Positions 7,952 through 13,381 are shown, numbered from the stretch's first letter. The stretch: 13,381 nt of DNA from JAVVPL01 sp036655775 (GCA_036655775.1 JAVVPL010000053.1:1-13381), one strand, 5' to 3'. Numbers and translations: made by a program. Notes: a model not told the origin generated them from the letters alone.

Positions 7952-8824
7952 TTAATGATTGTACAAGGTATAAATCCCTCCTAAAATACAAATTCCTGTG
8001 GCTTCAATTTGTTCGCTCGGCTTGATGGAAAGTTTTGGAAGTCTCGAATTTTCATCAAAATGAATGGTATAGATTTGTTCTTGATATCTTTCCATTTTTA
8101 AATTTTTGCAAATAATAATTTCAGAGAGATACGCTCTAGGGTTTGGTAGCTCTTCTTTATGTTGAAACACATCGATATGGGAAGGGGCAGGGATAGGCGT
8201 AAACCACGGACGTACAATTTTCAATCGGTTCAGTTCCAAGCAAAGTGAAAAATAAGGAATGCTGACAGAGAGCGTTGTATCCTGCAGGGAGAGGGTATCT
8301 AATTGCATTTTTGTATTGGTATAATGGATCCAGCTAGTTTCATTAAGTGGAAACGGAGAAATTAAACTGAGATTAAAACTACTGTTATTGTCAGGACAGA
8401 GGAGCATTTGTTGTAAAGCCTTACTTTCGGTGGTTTGGATTGCACTGAGCTCCGAGCGTACTTGCTCTGGATGGGGTGCATCTACCACTTTATTTACAAA
8501 AATTGCAAATAAAGAAGCATGACGTAGTAGGGTGGTGGAATGGATGATTGAATCGAAGGGTAGTCTCGAAAATTCTATATTTTCCCAAGCAAAGGCAGGA
8601 GAGGGAAAAACAAGAGAGAGAAAGTTAGCCCCATCGTTTAGTGAAGCGGAGTAAAGAGGTAAATTTAGCAATTTTGAAATTTCCATTTCTAGGGTTTCTA
8701 TAGGAGCTTGGGTATATGGTGAGGTGATACCGATATATGCAGGAGGTCTTTGTCCATAGATGGGCACATTCTCAATCCACGAAAGTGTCAAGATTGCATA
8801 AAAAATAAATAGTTTATACTTCAT
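7952..8824 (-). CDS. Secreted protein of unknown function, RPWF-motif paralogue
   Basis: I do not recognise a named family. The longest frame starts at 8848, but I prefer the ATG at 8824 because it gives a clean signal peptide, MKYKLFIFYAILTLSWIENV, ending YG|Q, a common Bacteroidota cleavage pattern; the upstream codons come from a small repeat (acaataaaaac). The mature protein of about 265 residues lacks other membrane segments. Numbered from 8848, it shares four collinear blocks with the upstream 454-residue protein: ANF..P...F (74-86), SWIHYTNTK (172-180), RPWFTP (213-218) and AYLSEIIICKNL (239-250). It is therefore a diverged, exported paralogue of that protein. It lies 87 bp downstream of it, beyond a strong hairpin, so it may be expressed less than or separately from the genes before it. 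Confidence 0.75.
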   Translation of the reverse strand: MKYKLFIFYAILTLSWIENVPIYGQRPPAYIGITSPYTQAPIETLEMEISKLLNLPLYSASLNDGANFLSLVFPSPAFAWENIEFSRLPFDSIIHSTTLLRHASLFAIFVNKVVDAPHPEQVRSELSAIQTTESKALQQMLLCPDNNSSFNLSLISPFPLNETSWIHYTNTKMQLDTLSLQDTTLSVSIPYFSLCLELNRLKIVRPWFTPIPAPSHIDVFQHKEELPNPRAYLSEIIICKNLKMERYQEQIYTIHFDENSRLPKLSIKPSEQIEATGICILGGIYTLYNH

Positions 8825-8875
8825 AGTTTTTATTGTTTTTATTGTCAAGGTGAGGTTTTGTGTTTTTTAGTTATA

Positions 8876-8903
8876 AATTAAGGGGACATACGTCCCCTTA
8901 ATT
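8876..8903 (-). terminator. Perfect 12-bp hairpin between the two RPWF-motif genes
   Basis: The arms AATTAAGGGGAC (8876-8887) and GTCCCCTTAATT (8892-8903) are exact inverted repeats around the 4-nt loop ATAC. The hairpin begins 8 bp after the stop of the 454-residue gene, typical of an intrinsic terminator, but on the minus strand no T-run follows beyond the AT-rich foot of the stem. It could act as a terminator, attenuator or RNA-processing barrier. Confidence 0.5.
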
Positions 8904-8911
8904 GCGATTAC

Positions 8912-10276
8912 TTAGATCCATTCCGTAATATTCGGATTTGGATTTGGACACTTAGGTAAAGCAAAACATTTGAAAGCAATTAATTGCATTCCGTCTACTT
9001 TGAGTGTATTTGTTTCGCTGTCAAAGGTACTTTTAACTTCTTTTCTATGGTCGTTAAAATTGGCAGAAAGTTTGATGGGTCCAAAACTTGCTTCCGCATT
9101 CACTTCTATGGTTCGTTCTTTCAATTCATTAAAATCTTTCATCGCCAACGATTTGATCGCTATGTTTTTGATAAAAATGGCGGTGGTTGGGTAGGCAATC
9201 ATTTGTCCTTTTGCAGGATTTTCTCCATTGGATAAATCATCACTTCCTGTTTTCCATTTCCATGCGCCACTAAGAAGAAAATCGGGTGAAAACCAAGGGC
9301 GTCCTATGGGTACTTGCACCAACGAAAAACTTATTTCAAATTCTTCATTTTCAATTTCTGAAAGAGAATAGGCATCGCTATATTTTCCGTCCACTTTAAA
9401 GGACCACGATTTTCCCATTCCGCTCACAGCTGCTTTGATTTCCATAAGTGTATCCTTGGTATATTTGTTGCTGTGTTTGGTGTTGAACGTAAAATTGCTC
9501 CACCCGTTACTGTCATTTATAAAATTGGCAGGATAGAATGTACTCAAAAAGAACGTTTCATTGGTTTTTGGATCCACCACTTTGAAAGATTCTAAATTGT
9601 TGACAAGTTTGCTCTTTAATGATAATAATCCTTTTTGGTTGAGTTGTTGGATTTCTGCAGTTTTCTTTTCTACTTCTCCTTTATATCCAAGACTGATCCA
9701 TGTATTCATTGCCGTTTCAATATTCTTCTTAAGCCCATTTCCCTGAGAGGCAAATTTAGCTACTGCTTTTCCGTTTTTTTCAAAGACCGCATCTAATCGA
9801 AGTTCCTCATACCTTGCCACCGCAGTTTGATAGGCGGACATGTTTTCATTATATGCTTGGATTATTGTAGGATTATCTAAAAAAGTTCTACATTCCTCAA
9901 CTTTTGTTTTTTCTTCACTGCTAAGACTGCTTGCCGCAATTTTACTATTGTTGAGAATATTTTCAAATACATCGCATAGTGTTTTTCCATTTTGCTCAAA
10001 ACTCCCGTCCACTAAATTATTGCTAGGGATAGAATTGGCAATTCTTGAAAAGTTGGCCGCGGAGTTAAGCAATTTTTTGGCCTCTTCGCCATCTTCACTG
10101 AATAAGCCTTTCGCGGCAAATTGCAAATCGGAGGCTTGGAAGGGGATGCCAGGTCGACACCATGCAATATAATTTGCTTTTGAGGAAGTATCGAGATTGC
10201 TGTCTTTGCTGCCCTGTAAGATATTCGATAATTTAACTAAGAGCGCTTCTACGGGATTACTGTTTTCTGGATTCAT
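8912..10276 (-). CDS. Unknown 454-residue protein, helical N half and RPWF beta domain
   Basis: I do not recognise a named family. There is no signal peptide or membrane segment. Residues 1-240 are mostly helix-forming and charged; they include KANYIAWCRPGIPF (33-46). From about 241 the sequence switches to alternating beta-type residues: GWSNFTFNTK (258-267), FEISFSLVQVPIGRPWFSP (313-331), AYPTTAIFIKNIAI (361-374) and a final LKVDGMQLIAFKCFALPKCP. The same blocks in the same order occur in the secreted protein at 7952, so the two are full-length paralogues, this one with a much longer helical insert between the first and second blocks. It is 27 bp after the 125-residue gene and followed by a hairpin. 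A structural, pore-forming or carrier role is possible, but nothing in the sequence decides it. Confidence 0.72.
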   Translation of the reverse strand: MNPENSNPVEALLVKLSNILQGSKDSNLDTSSKANYIAWCRPGIPFQASDLQFAAKGLFSEDGEEAKKLLNSAANFSRIANSIPSNNLVDGSFEQNGKTLCDVFENILNNSKIAASSLSSEEKTKVEECRTFLDNPTIIQAYNENMSAYQTAVARYEELRLDAVFEKNGKAVAKFASQGNGLKKNIETAMNTWISLGYKGEVEKKTAEIQQLNQKGLLSLKSKLVNNLESFKVVDPKTNETFFLSTFYPANFINDSNGWSNFTFNTKHSNKYTKDTLMEIKAAVSGMGKSWSFKVDGKYSDAYSLSEIENEEFEISFSLVQVPIGRPWFSPDFLLSGAWKWKTGSDDLSNGENPAKGQMIAYPTTAIFIKNIAIKSLAMKDFNELKERTIEVNAEASFGPIKLSANFNDHRKEVKSTFDSETNTLKVDGMQLIAFKCFALPKCPNPNPNITEWI

Positions 10277-10303
10277 TTTGTTTAATTTTTAAAGTTTATA
10301 ATT

Positions 10304-10681
10304 TTAATTTTTAGCTGAAAAAAGATTTTTTAAGCCTCCTGAAGTGTTTGAGTCGGATTGCGTTTTGTAGAGCCGATAAAGAAAGTGAAACAATTCACAG
10401 GGAGTAAAAAGACCATTGGTTCCTATACCTATGGTTTTGTCTTTTCCAGAAGGATCAAAAAATAGATTGTCAAGAACACCCAATTTTTCTACGATTTCGG
10501 GATAATATTGATTTTGCCATTTTTGCAGATCTTCATTATTTAATGAAGTTTCATTTTTTTTAAGGAGATTTTGGTCAACATAGTTCTCCAACATTGTGGC
10601 ACATTCACTCAAAAGAGCTTTTTGCTCTTGTTTTTGTGCATTTGCCTCTCCTTTATTTTCTAAGTTTTTTAAATCGAACAT
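10304..10681 (-). CDS. Hypothetical protein, 125 residues
   Basis: No family is recognised. The protein is hydrophilic, with a Lys/Glu/Gln-rich N-terminal third likely to be helical (residues 10-40), a central segment NNEDLQKWQNQYYPEIVEKL, then GKDKTIGIGTNGLFTPCEL and an aromatic helix ELFHFLYRLYK at about 95-105. The tail SGGLKNLF is disordered-looking. There is no signal peptide or membrane segment. It starts 71 bp after the transglutaminase-fold gene, and the gap holds the second copy of a 26-27 bp leader element that also precedes the first gene of the cluster. Its size and position beside effector-like genes would suit an adaptor, chaperone or immunity protein, but this is only a guess from context. 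Confidence 0.65.
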   Translation of the reverse strand: MFDLKNLENKGEANAQKQEQKALLSECATMLENYVDQNLLKKNETSLNNEDLQKWQNQYYPEIVEKLGVLDNLFFDPSGKDKTIGIGTNGLFTPCELFHFLYRLYKTQSDSNTSGGLKNLFSAKN

Positions 10682-10703
10682 AGTAATAATTAATTAAAAT
10701 TGC

Positions 10704-10729
10704 CCTACTCTTTTTGGGATTTTCGGAAT
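10704..10729 (-). repeat. Leader element, copy 2 (before the 125-residue gene)
   Basis: On the minus strand this copy runs ATTCCGAAAATCCC to AAAAAGAGTAGG. It matches copy 1 (12204-12230) except for one single-base gap and a few substitutions in the middle. It ends 22 nt before the ATG at 10681, against 21 nt for copy 1. It lies wholly between genes. No -7 box is seen just upstream, so this copy would be internal to the transcript. Confidence 0.6.
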
Positions 10730-10752
10730 ACTCCATTTTGCATTCAATGAAT

Positions 10753-11313
10753 TTAATTTTGTGGTGCATAATCAGCTACATCTTCCAAAGGAGATACGAA
10801 TATTTCATTTGTAATGTTTTGATTGTATAGCATATCTTTAGCGCGTTTTTTGCTATAATGTTTGTAAACACCTTGTGCATCGGGCTCTACAATTTCACTT
10901 TGTAGAGCTGCATCCAAAATTTGTATCTTTCCATTTTGCATATAGACTACAAACGCATGTCCATTGGAATCTTCATCACTGTAAGTACTTACAATTTTGG
11001 AGCGGATTCTAGCTTGTGCAAGTAAAATATGCGCTAAGAGTGCATACTCATAACACTTTGGAGCCTCTTCTTCAAAGAGGGTATGCAAACCGAGTGTATA
11101 GCCAGGTGCTTTTTGATAATATTCACCTCTATTTTCTTTGTGGCTATTCGCTTCTTTGAAACTTCTGCAGAAAAATAATATTCCTTCAGGGGTGTATTCG
11201 CAGGTCTTGTTAAATACGGCTGATTTTTCAATAGCATCTAAATCAATTCTGATTTTTTCATTTTCCGAAATTGTATAAATCGGATTCTTTATTTTTACAT
11301 TGTGTAAATTCAT
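10753..11313 (-). CDS. Transglutaminase-like superfamily protein
   Basis: This 186-residue protein has the Cys-His-Asp pattern of the transglutaminase/papain-like fold: Cys87 in APKCYEYALLAHILL at a helix start, His119 in NGHAFVVY, and Asp134 in KIQILDAAL. Spacings of 32 and 15 residues fit the transglutaminase core. Members act as peptidases, amidases, deamidases or cross-linkers, and some bacterial toxins modify host proteins this way; the actual reaction here is unknown. There is no signal peptide. The gene starts 5 bp after the stop of the toxin-like glycosyltransferase gene, so they are translated from one mRNA and may act as a pair. An N-terminal segment of about 70 residues before the core has no recognisable domain. 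Confidence 0.72.
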   Translation of the reverse strand: MNLHNVKIKNPIYTISENEKIRIDLDAIEKSAVFNKTCEYTPEGILFFCRSFKEANSHKENRGEYYQKAPGYTLGLHTLFEEEAPKCYEYALLAHILLAQARIRSKIVSTYSDEDSNGHAFVVYMQNGKIQILDAALQSEIVEPDAQGVYKHYSKKRAKDMLYNQNITNEIFVSPLEDVADYAPQN

Positions 11314-11318
11314 GATTT

Positions 11319-12182
11319 TTATTTTTCAATTGTTTTATCTATACTTCCTTCGGTAGCAAATTGCAAATCTAAAGACGTAAAAGTATTTTTAAAAAAATAC
11401 TCTCCTTGGATCTTAAGATCGCACATTATTTTTTGTGCATCGGCCTTATTGAGGTACATTTCATGTATCACTGGATTACATGGAACACTTGAAAAATAAT
11501 AATTCCAAGCATATTGACTTGAGGCATACTTTTCTTTTTCTAAATCTAAATTTAAAGGAGTTTTAGAAAAAGGGAACATAGAGCCCAATAAGGGCCAATA
11601 TCCGTGTTCATCATTCTTTGAATTGTAAAATGCACGATGATATAAATCCTGATTAAACATTTCCTCTCCAGGTCCTATGTCAACGTCCATATAAGTTCCA
11701 CCCATTTTAAATAATGCCAACATTCGTATTTTATCTGAAAAATATTTGAGAGTTGGAATAATTGAATAAAGATCGTTTTTTGATTGAGCTGTACATAGTA
11801 ATTTTAGCTTCTCAAATTCTTCGAGTTTTTCATTTTGACACAATTGGTCTGCACTTTCAATAAGACAAGCTTCACTGTTTAATGTTTTCAGTTGTTGTTG
11901 TAATATTGTAGAGTTTACGTAGCTATTAACTAATGGACTTGTCCACAATATTTGAGACCATGGTAAATTAGGTGTAGATTTATTTTGTTTGTTTAGTCTC
12001 TCTTGCAGGGCAAGTACACTGCAAAAATCACTTTGATTCATCTGGCCGCCAGTCCAAAAACGATGAATTATTCTCGGAATAGGAGGCCCGATTTTAGGCA
12101 TAGGGGTTTTGTATGTATTAAAGTAAAATTGTTCAAATCGACTTAAAACAATAGTTTGTTTATCAATATTGTCATCAATCAT
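11319..12182 (-). CDS. Stand-alone TcdA/TcdB-like (GT44-type) glycosyltransferase
   Basis: This 287-residue GT-A glycosyltransferase has IPRIIHRFWTGGQMN (residues 35-49) and DKIRMLALFKMGGTYMDVD (150-168) followed by IGPG. Clostridium difficile TcdB has IHFVWIGGQIN and a matching core in which Asp270, Arg273 and the DVD at 286-288 bind UDP-glucose and manganese; here Asp150, Arg153 and Asp166/Asp168 fall at the same spacing. The toxin domain is about 540 residues, so this is a compact version, and the C-terminal Ser/Trp loop of the toxin is not apparent. It carries no signal peptide, translocation or receptor domains. A GT32 sugar transferase is the main alternative, but GGQ-x-N and DVD-x2-PG favour the toxin group. 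It heads a probable operon with its own promoter. Confidence 0.75.
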   Translation of the reverse strand: MIDDNIDKQTIVLSRFEQFYFNTYKTPMPKIGPPIPRIIHRFWTGGQMNQSDFCSVLALQERLNKQNKSTPNLPWSQILWTSPLVNSYVNSTILQQQLKTLNSEACLIESADQLCQNEKLEEFEKLKLLCTAQSKNDLYSIIPTLKYFSDKIRMLALFKMGGTYMDVDIGPGEEMFNQDLYHRAFYNSKNDEHGYWPLLGSMFPFSKTPLNLDLEKEKYASSQYAWNYYFSSVPCNPVIHEMYLNKADAQKIMCDLKIQGEYFFKNTFTSLDLQFATEGSIDKTIEK

Positions 12183-12203
12183 AATTTTATGTTTTTATGT
12201 TTT

Positions 12204-12230
12204 CCTACTCTTTCAAAGGCTTTTCGGAAT
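12204..12230 (-). repeat. Leader element, copy 1 (before the toxin-like glycosyltransferase gene)
   Basis: On the minus strand it runs ATTCCGAAAAGCC to GAAAGAGTAGG, 27 bp, ending 21 nt before the ATG at 12182. It lies inside the predicted 5' untranslated leader, downstream of the promoter at 12268-12275. It shares both ends with copy 2 at 10704-10729. Confidence 0.6.
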
Positions 12231-12251
12231 CCGCCTATAATTTAATTGTAT

Positions 12252-12265
12252 TTGTAAGCTTACAA
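12252..12265. promoter_or_regulatory. 14-bp perfect palindrome at the predicted transcription start
   Basis: TTGTAAGCTTACAA reads the same on both strands. It starts 2 bp downstream (minus-strand sense) of the -7 box TATATTTG, covering the expected transcription start. This position suits a repressor operator; LytTR proteins usually bind direct repeats, so another factor may be involved. Confidence 0.45.
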
Positions 12266-12267
12266 TG

Positions 12268-12275
12268 CAAATATA
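12268..12275 (-). promoter_or_regulatory. Bacteroidota -7 box of the accessory operon
   Basis: On the minus strand the sequence is TATATTTG, a perfect TAnnTTTG match. The region about 19-20 bp upstream is a T-rich run (TTTTTTC), a weak -33. The start codon at 12182 lies about 85 bp downstream, leaving an 80-nt leader that contains the palindrome and leader element copy 1. Confidence 0.6.
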
Positions 12276-12384
12276 GAGGGGAAAGTAATAAAGAAAAAAT
12301 CGCTTATGTAAACAACTTAAATGTTTGACAAATGACCAAAAGGGTATAAAATTTGGACAAAAAGTAATAATACCTATCTTTTCG

Positions 12385-12873
12385 TTATTTTTTTTTTCGA
12401 CGAACGCCAATAAAAATAAAACGATCAAAAACATCCTCTTTATAGTTCCTTCCAATGGTTAGGATTTTTCCGTCTATTTTAAAACTATTGCCAACTAAAG
12501 AAACAACATGTCTGATATTAATAATACAAGAACGATGAATACGGACAAAATCTATTTTAGGAAGTTCTTCGCCAACAATAGACAAATGAAAAGAAACGAT
12601 TATATTTCTTTTTTCAGTGAGATAAATTCTACTATAACTGCCTTCGGCTTCGATCCATAAAATTTCATCCGACATTACTTTAAGATAATCATCCTTACAC
12701 CAGATTAAAAAATATTTTTTATTGCTGGGGATGGAATACTCTGCATGGATTTCCTCTGGTTGAAAACAGAACACAAGCTCTTTATTGCTGGAGCCTCTAA
12801 TAATTTGTACGGGTAAATCTTCTAAATTGGCAGGTAATTTAATTACTAAACGTTGTTTTTCTTTCATGCTCAT
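12385..12873 (-). CDS. LytTR-domain DNA-binding transcriptional regulator
   Basis: This 162-residue protein carries a LytTR DNA-binding domain over about residues 55-155. Landmarks are DEILWIEAEGSYSRIYL (69-85), the hallmark FVRIHRSCIINIRHV (about 109-123) and ILTIGRNYKEDV. There is no receiver domain; the first 55 residues are a short unidentified N-terminal segment, so it is not a standard AlgR/AgrA response regulator and may answer to a ligand or to a partner. ATG codons at residues 1 and 3 are both usable. It is directly upstream of, and co-oriented with, the toxin-like glycosyltransferase gene, separated by 202 bp that contain that gene's promoter, so it is the obvious candidate regulator of the cluster. 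A direct repeat upstream of its own start suggests autoregulation. Confidence 0.9.
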   Translation of the reverse strand: MSMKEKQRLVIKLPANLEDLPVQIIRGSSNKELVFCFQPEEIHAEYSIPSNKKYFLIWCKDDYLKVMSDEILWIEAEGSYSRIYLTEKRNIIVSFHLSIVGEELPKIDFVRIHRSCIINIRHVVSLVGNSFKIDGKILTIGRNYKEDVFDRFIFIGVRRKKK

Positions 12874-12886
12874 AAAATTTAAAATG

Positions 12887-12894
12887 CAAATAAA
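12887..12894 (-). promoter_or_regulatory. Possible -7 box of the LytTR regulator gene
   Basis: On the minus strand the sequence is TTTATTTG, one base off TAnnTTTG, 13 bp upstream of the start codon. The short distance implies a nearly leaderless transcript. Weak support. Confidence 0.3.
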
Positions 12895-12915
12895 GAAAAA
12901 ATAGTGAATGTGGAA

Positions 12916-12947
12916 AAAACGTTTTATAAATATAGAAAATGTTTTAT
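12916..12947. repeat. Direct repeat upstream of the LytTR gene, candidate LytTR site
   Basis: AAAACGTTTTAT (12916-12927) and AAAATGTTTTAT (12936-12947) differ by one base and start exactly 20 bp apart, about two helical turns. LytTR proteins such as AgrA bind paired direct repeats with a core near AACGTT and similar periodicity. The pair sits about 43-74 bp upstream of the regulator's start codon, a usual activator position. Confidence 0.45.
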
Positions 12948-12959
12948 GAGAAGCATATT

Positions 12960-12977
12960 TATATATATATATATATA
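12960..12977. repeat. (TA)9 dinucleotide microsatellite
   Basis: Nine uninterrupted TA units lie in the intergenic region about 87 bp upstream of the LytTR gene. Such tracts can change length by slippage; whether this one does is unknown. Confidence 0.8.
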
Positions 12978-13270
12978 ACGCTTGTATATGTGTTGGATAA
13001 TTCTAAAATATTAGATAGTTTGGTAAAGAATTTGCAAAATGACTTGTGTGACCTTGGGGTTAGTTGTTGGGAAATGATACGAAGTAGAAGTATTCACCAG
13101 AGATTGTGTATTGGTAGTAAATGGAGAAATAGATATTTCCCAAAATAAAAAAGAAATTTAGTTTTTTTATTTTTAGAGAGGCTGAAAAAAGGAGTTGTTA
13201 ATTAAATCAGAGGGCTGAAGATGTTAATAAAGAGTTGAATGAAGGAGTTTTATTTATGGGTGGAATTTCG
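12978..13270. other. Intergenic region without a supported gene
   Basis: I see no convincing gene here on either strand. A 69-codon frame from 12939 to 13148 runs through the TA tract and has no recognisable motif. The stretch is AT-rich, with a loose near-repeat between about 13176 and 13235 (AGAGGCTGAA and AGAGGGCTGAA, each followed by a TGTTAAT-like string). Confidence 0.5.
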
Positions 13271-13278
13271 TACCTTTG
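13271..13278 (+). promoter_or_regulatory. Promoter-like -7 box near the window end
   Basis: TACCTTTG matches TAnnTTTG perfectly; the -33 position holds TTTT rather than TTTG. An ATG follows at 13288 but its frame closes after 10 codons, so the transcript it would drive is unidentified. Confidence 0.4.
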
Positions 13279-13381
13279 CAGACTAAAATGGAAAATATTA
13301 GCTCTTGGAGATGGGGGTGAGGGGGCGGAGCTGTGGAGAGAGGGAGGTGAAATAGTAGAGAAATTTCATGCTGTAATAGTT

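Noticed and set aside
9840..10172. 110-codon plus-strand frame inside the 454-residue gene
   Set aside because: It is antisense to a well-supported gene with a Ser/Leu-rich product typical of antisense shadows.
12213..12455. 80-codon minus-strand frame overlapping the end of the LytTR gene
   Set aside because: It overlaps the LytTR reading frame, the operon promoter and the leader element, and its product is low-complexity Phe/Lys/Leu.
12939..13148. 69-codon plus-strand frame in the intergenic region
   Set aside because: It includes a run of Ile/Tyr encoded by the TA microsatellite, shows no recognisable motif and has no promoter placed for it.
13313..13347. G-quadruplex in the G-rich tail
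   Set aside because: Only three runs of three or more G occur close together, so a stable three-tetrad structure is not supported.
13256..13381. Frame open to the window end from an ATG at 13256
   Set aside because: The ATG lies upstream of the -7 box at 13271, the product looks like translated G-rich DNA, and there is too little sequence to judge.
1..13381. tRNA or rRNA genes, CRISPR arrays, insertion sequences or integrase genes
   Set aside because: No cloverleaf-like or rRNA sequence, no regularly spaced repeats, and no transposase or recombinase motif was seen in any frame.

Overview
The window reads as AT-rich chromosomal DNA of a member of the Bacteroidota. Several intergenic gaps carry TAnnTTTG boxes, the -7 element of the Bacteroidota primary sigma factor, one with a TTTG at the correct upstream spacing. 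Purine-rich ribosome binding sites are scarce. A NusG-like UpxY protein precedes surface-sugar genes, as in capsule loci of this phylum. I cannot fix the genus.

Layout. (1) 1-1651, plus strand: the 3' end of the GTPase gene obg, then a carboxynorspermidine (Lys1-like) dehydrogenase of polyamine synthesis. (2) 1663-4357, minus strand: a tight three-gene operon, wzz-like chain-length regulator, then GT32-type and GT2-type glycosyltransferases. (3) 4478-7906, plus strand, divergent from (2): upxY-like antiterminator, then wbpD-like acetyltransferase, a TviB/WbpO-type nucleotide-sugar dehydrogenase and a wbpB-like oxidoreductase. The last three fit synthesis of a UDP-linked 2,3-diacetamido uronic acid, but the WbpE-type aminotransferase that should act between WbpB and WbpD is not here. 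Regions 2 and 3 form part of an O-antigen or capsule locus. (4) 7952-12873, minus strand: an accessory block with a LytTR-domain regulator, a small stand-alone glycosyltransferase resembling the catalytic domain of large clostridial toxins, a transglutaminase-fold protein, a small unknown protein, a 454-residue unknown protein, and a secreted, diverged paralogue of that last protein. (5) 12874-13381: no convincing gene; regulatory repeats, a TA microsatellite, one promoter-like box and a G-rich tail.

The most unusual part is region 4. Its genes look co-transcribed from a promoter at about 12268-12275. A perfect 14-bp palindrome lies just downstream of that promoter, and a 26-27 bp leader element occurs twice, each time 21-22 nt before a start codon (genes at 12182 and 10681). 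The regulator gene has a direct repeat with 20-bp periodicity upstream of it, as expected of a LytTR site. A toxin-type glycosyltransferase beside a Cys-His-Asp transglutaminase-fold protein and two paralogous unknown proteins suggests an effector or toxin cassette, but no delivery apparatus is visible and that role is inference.
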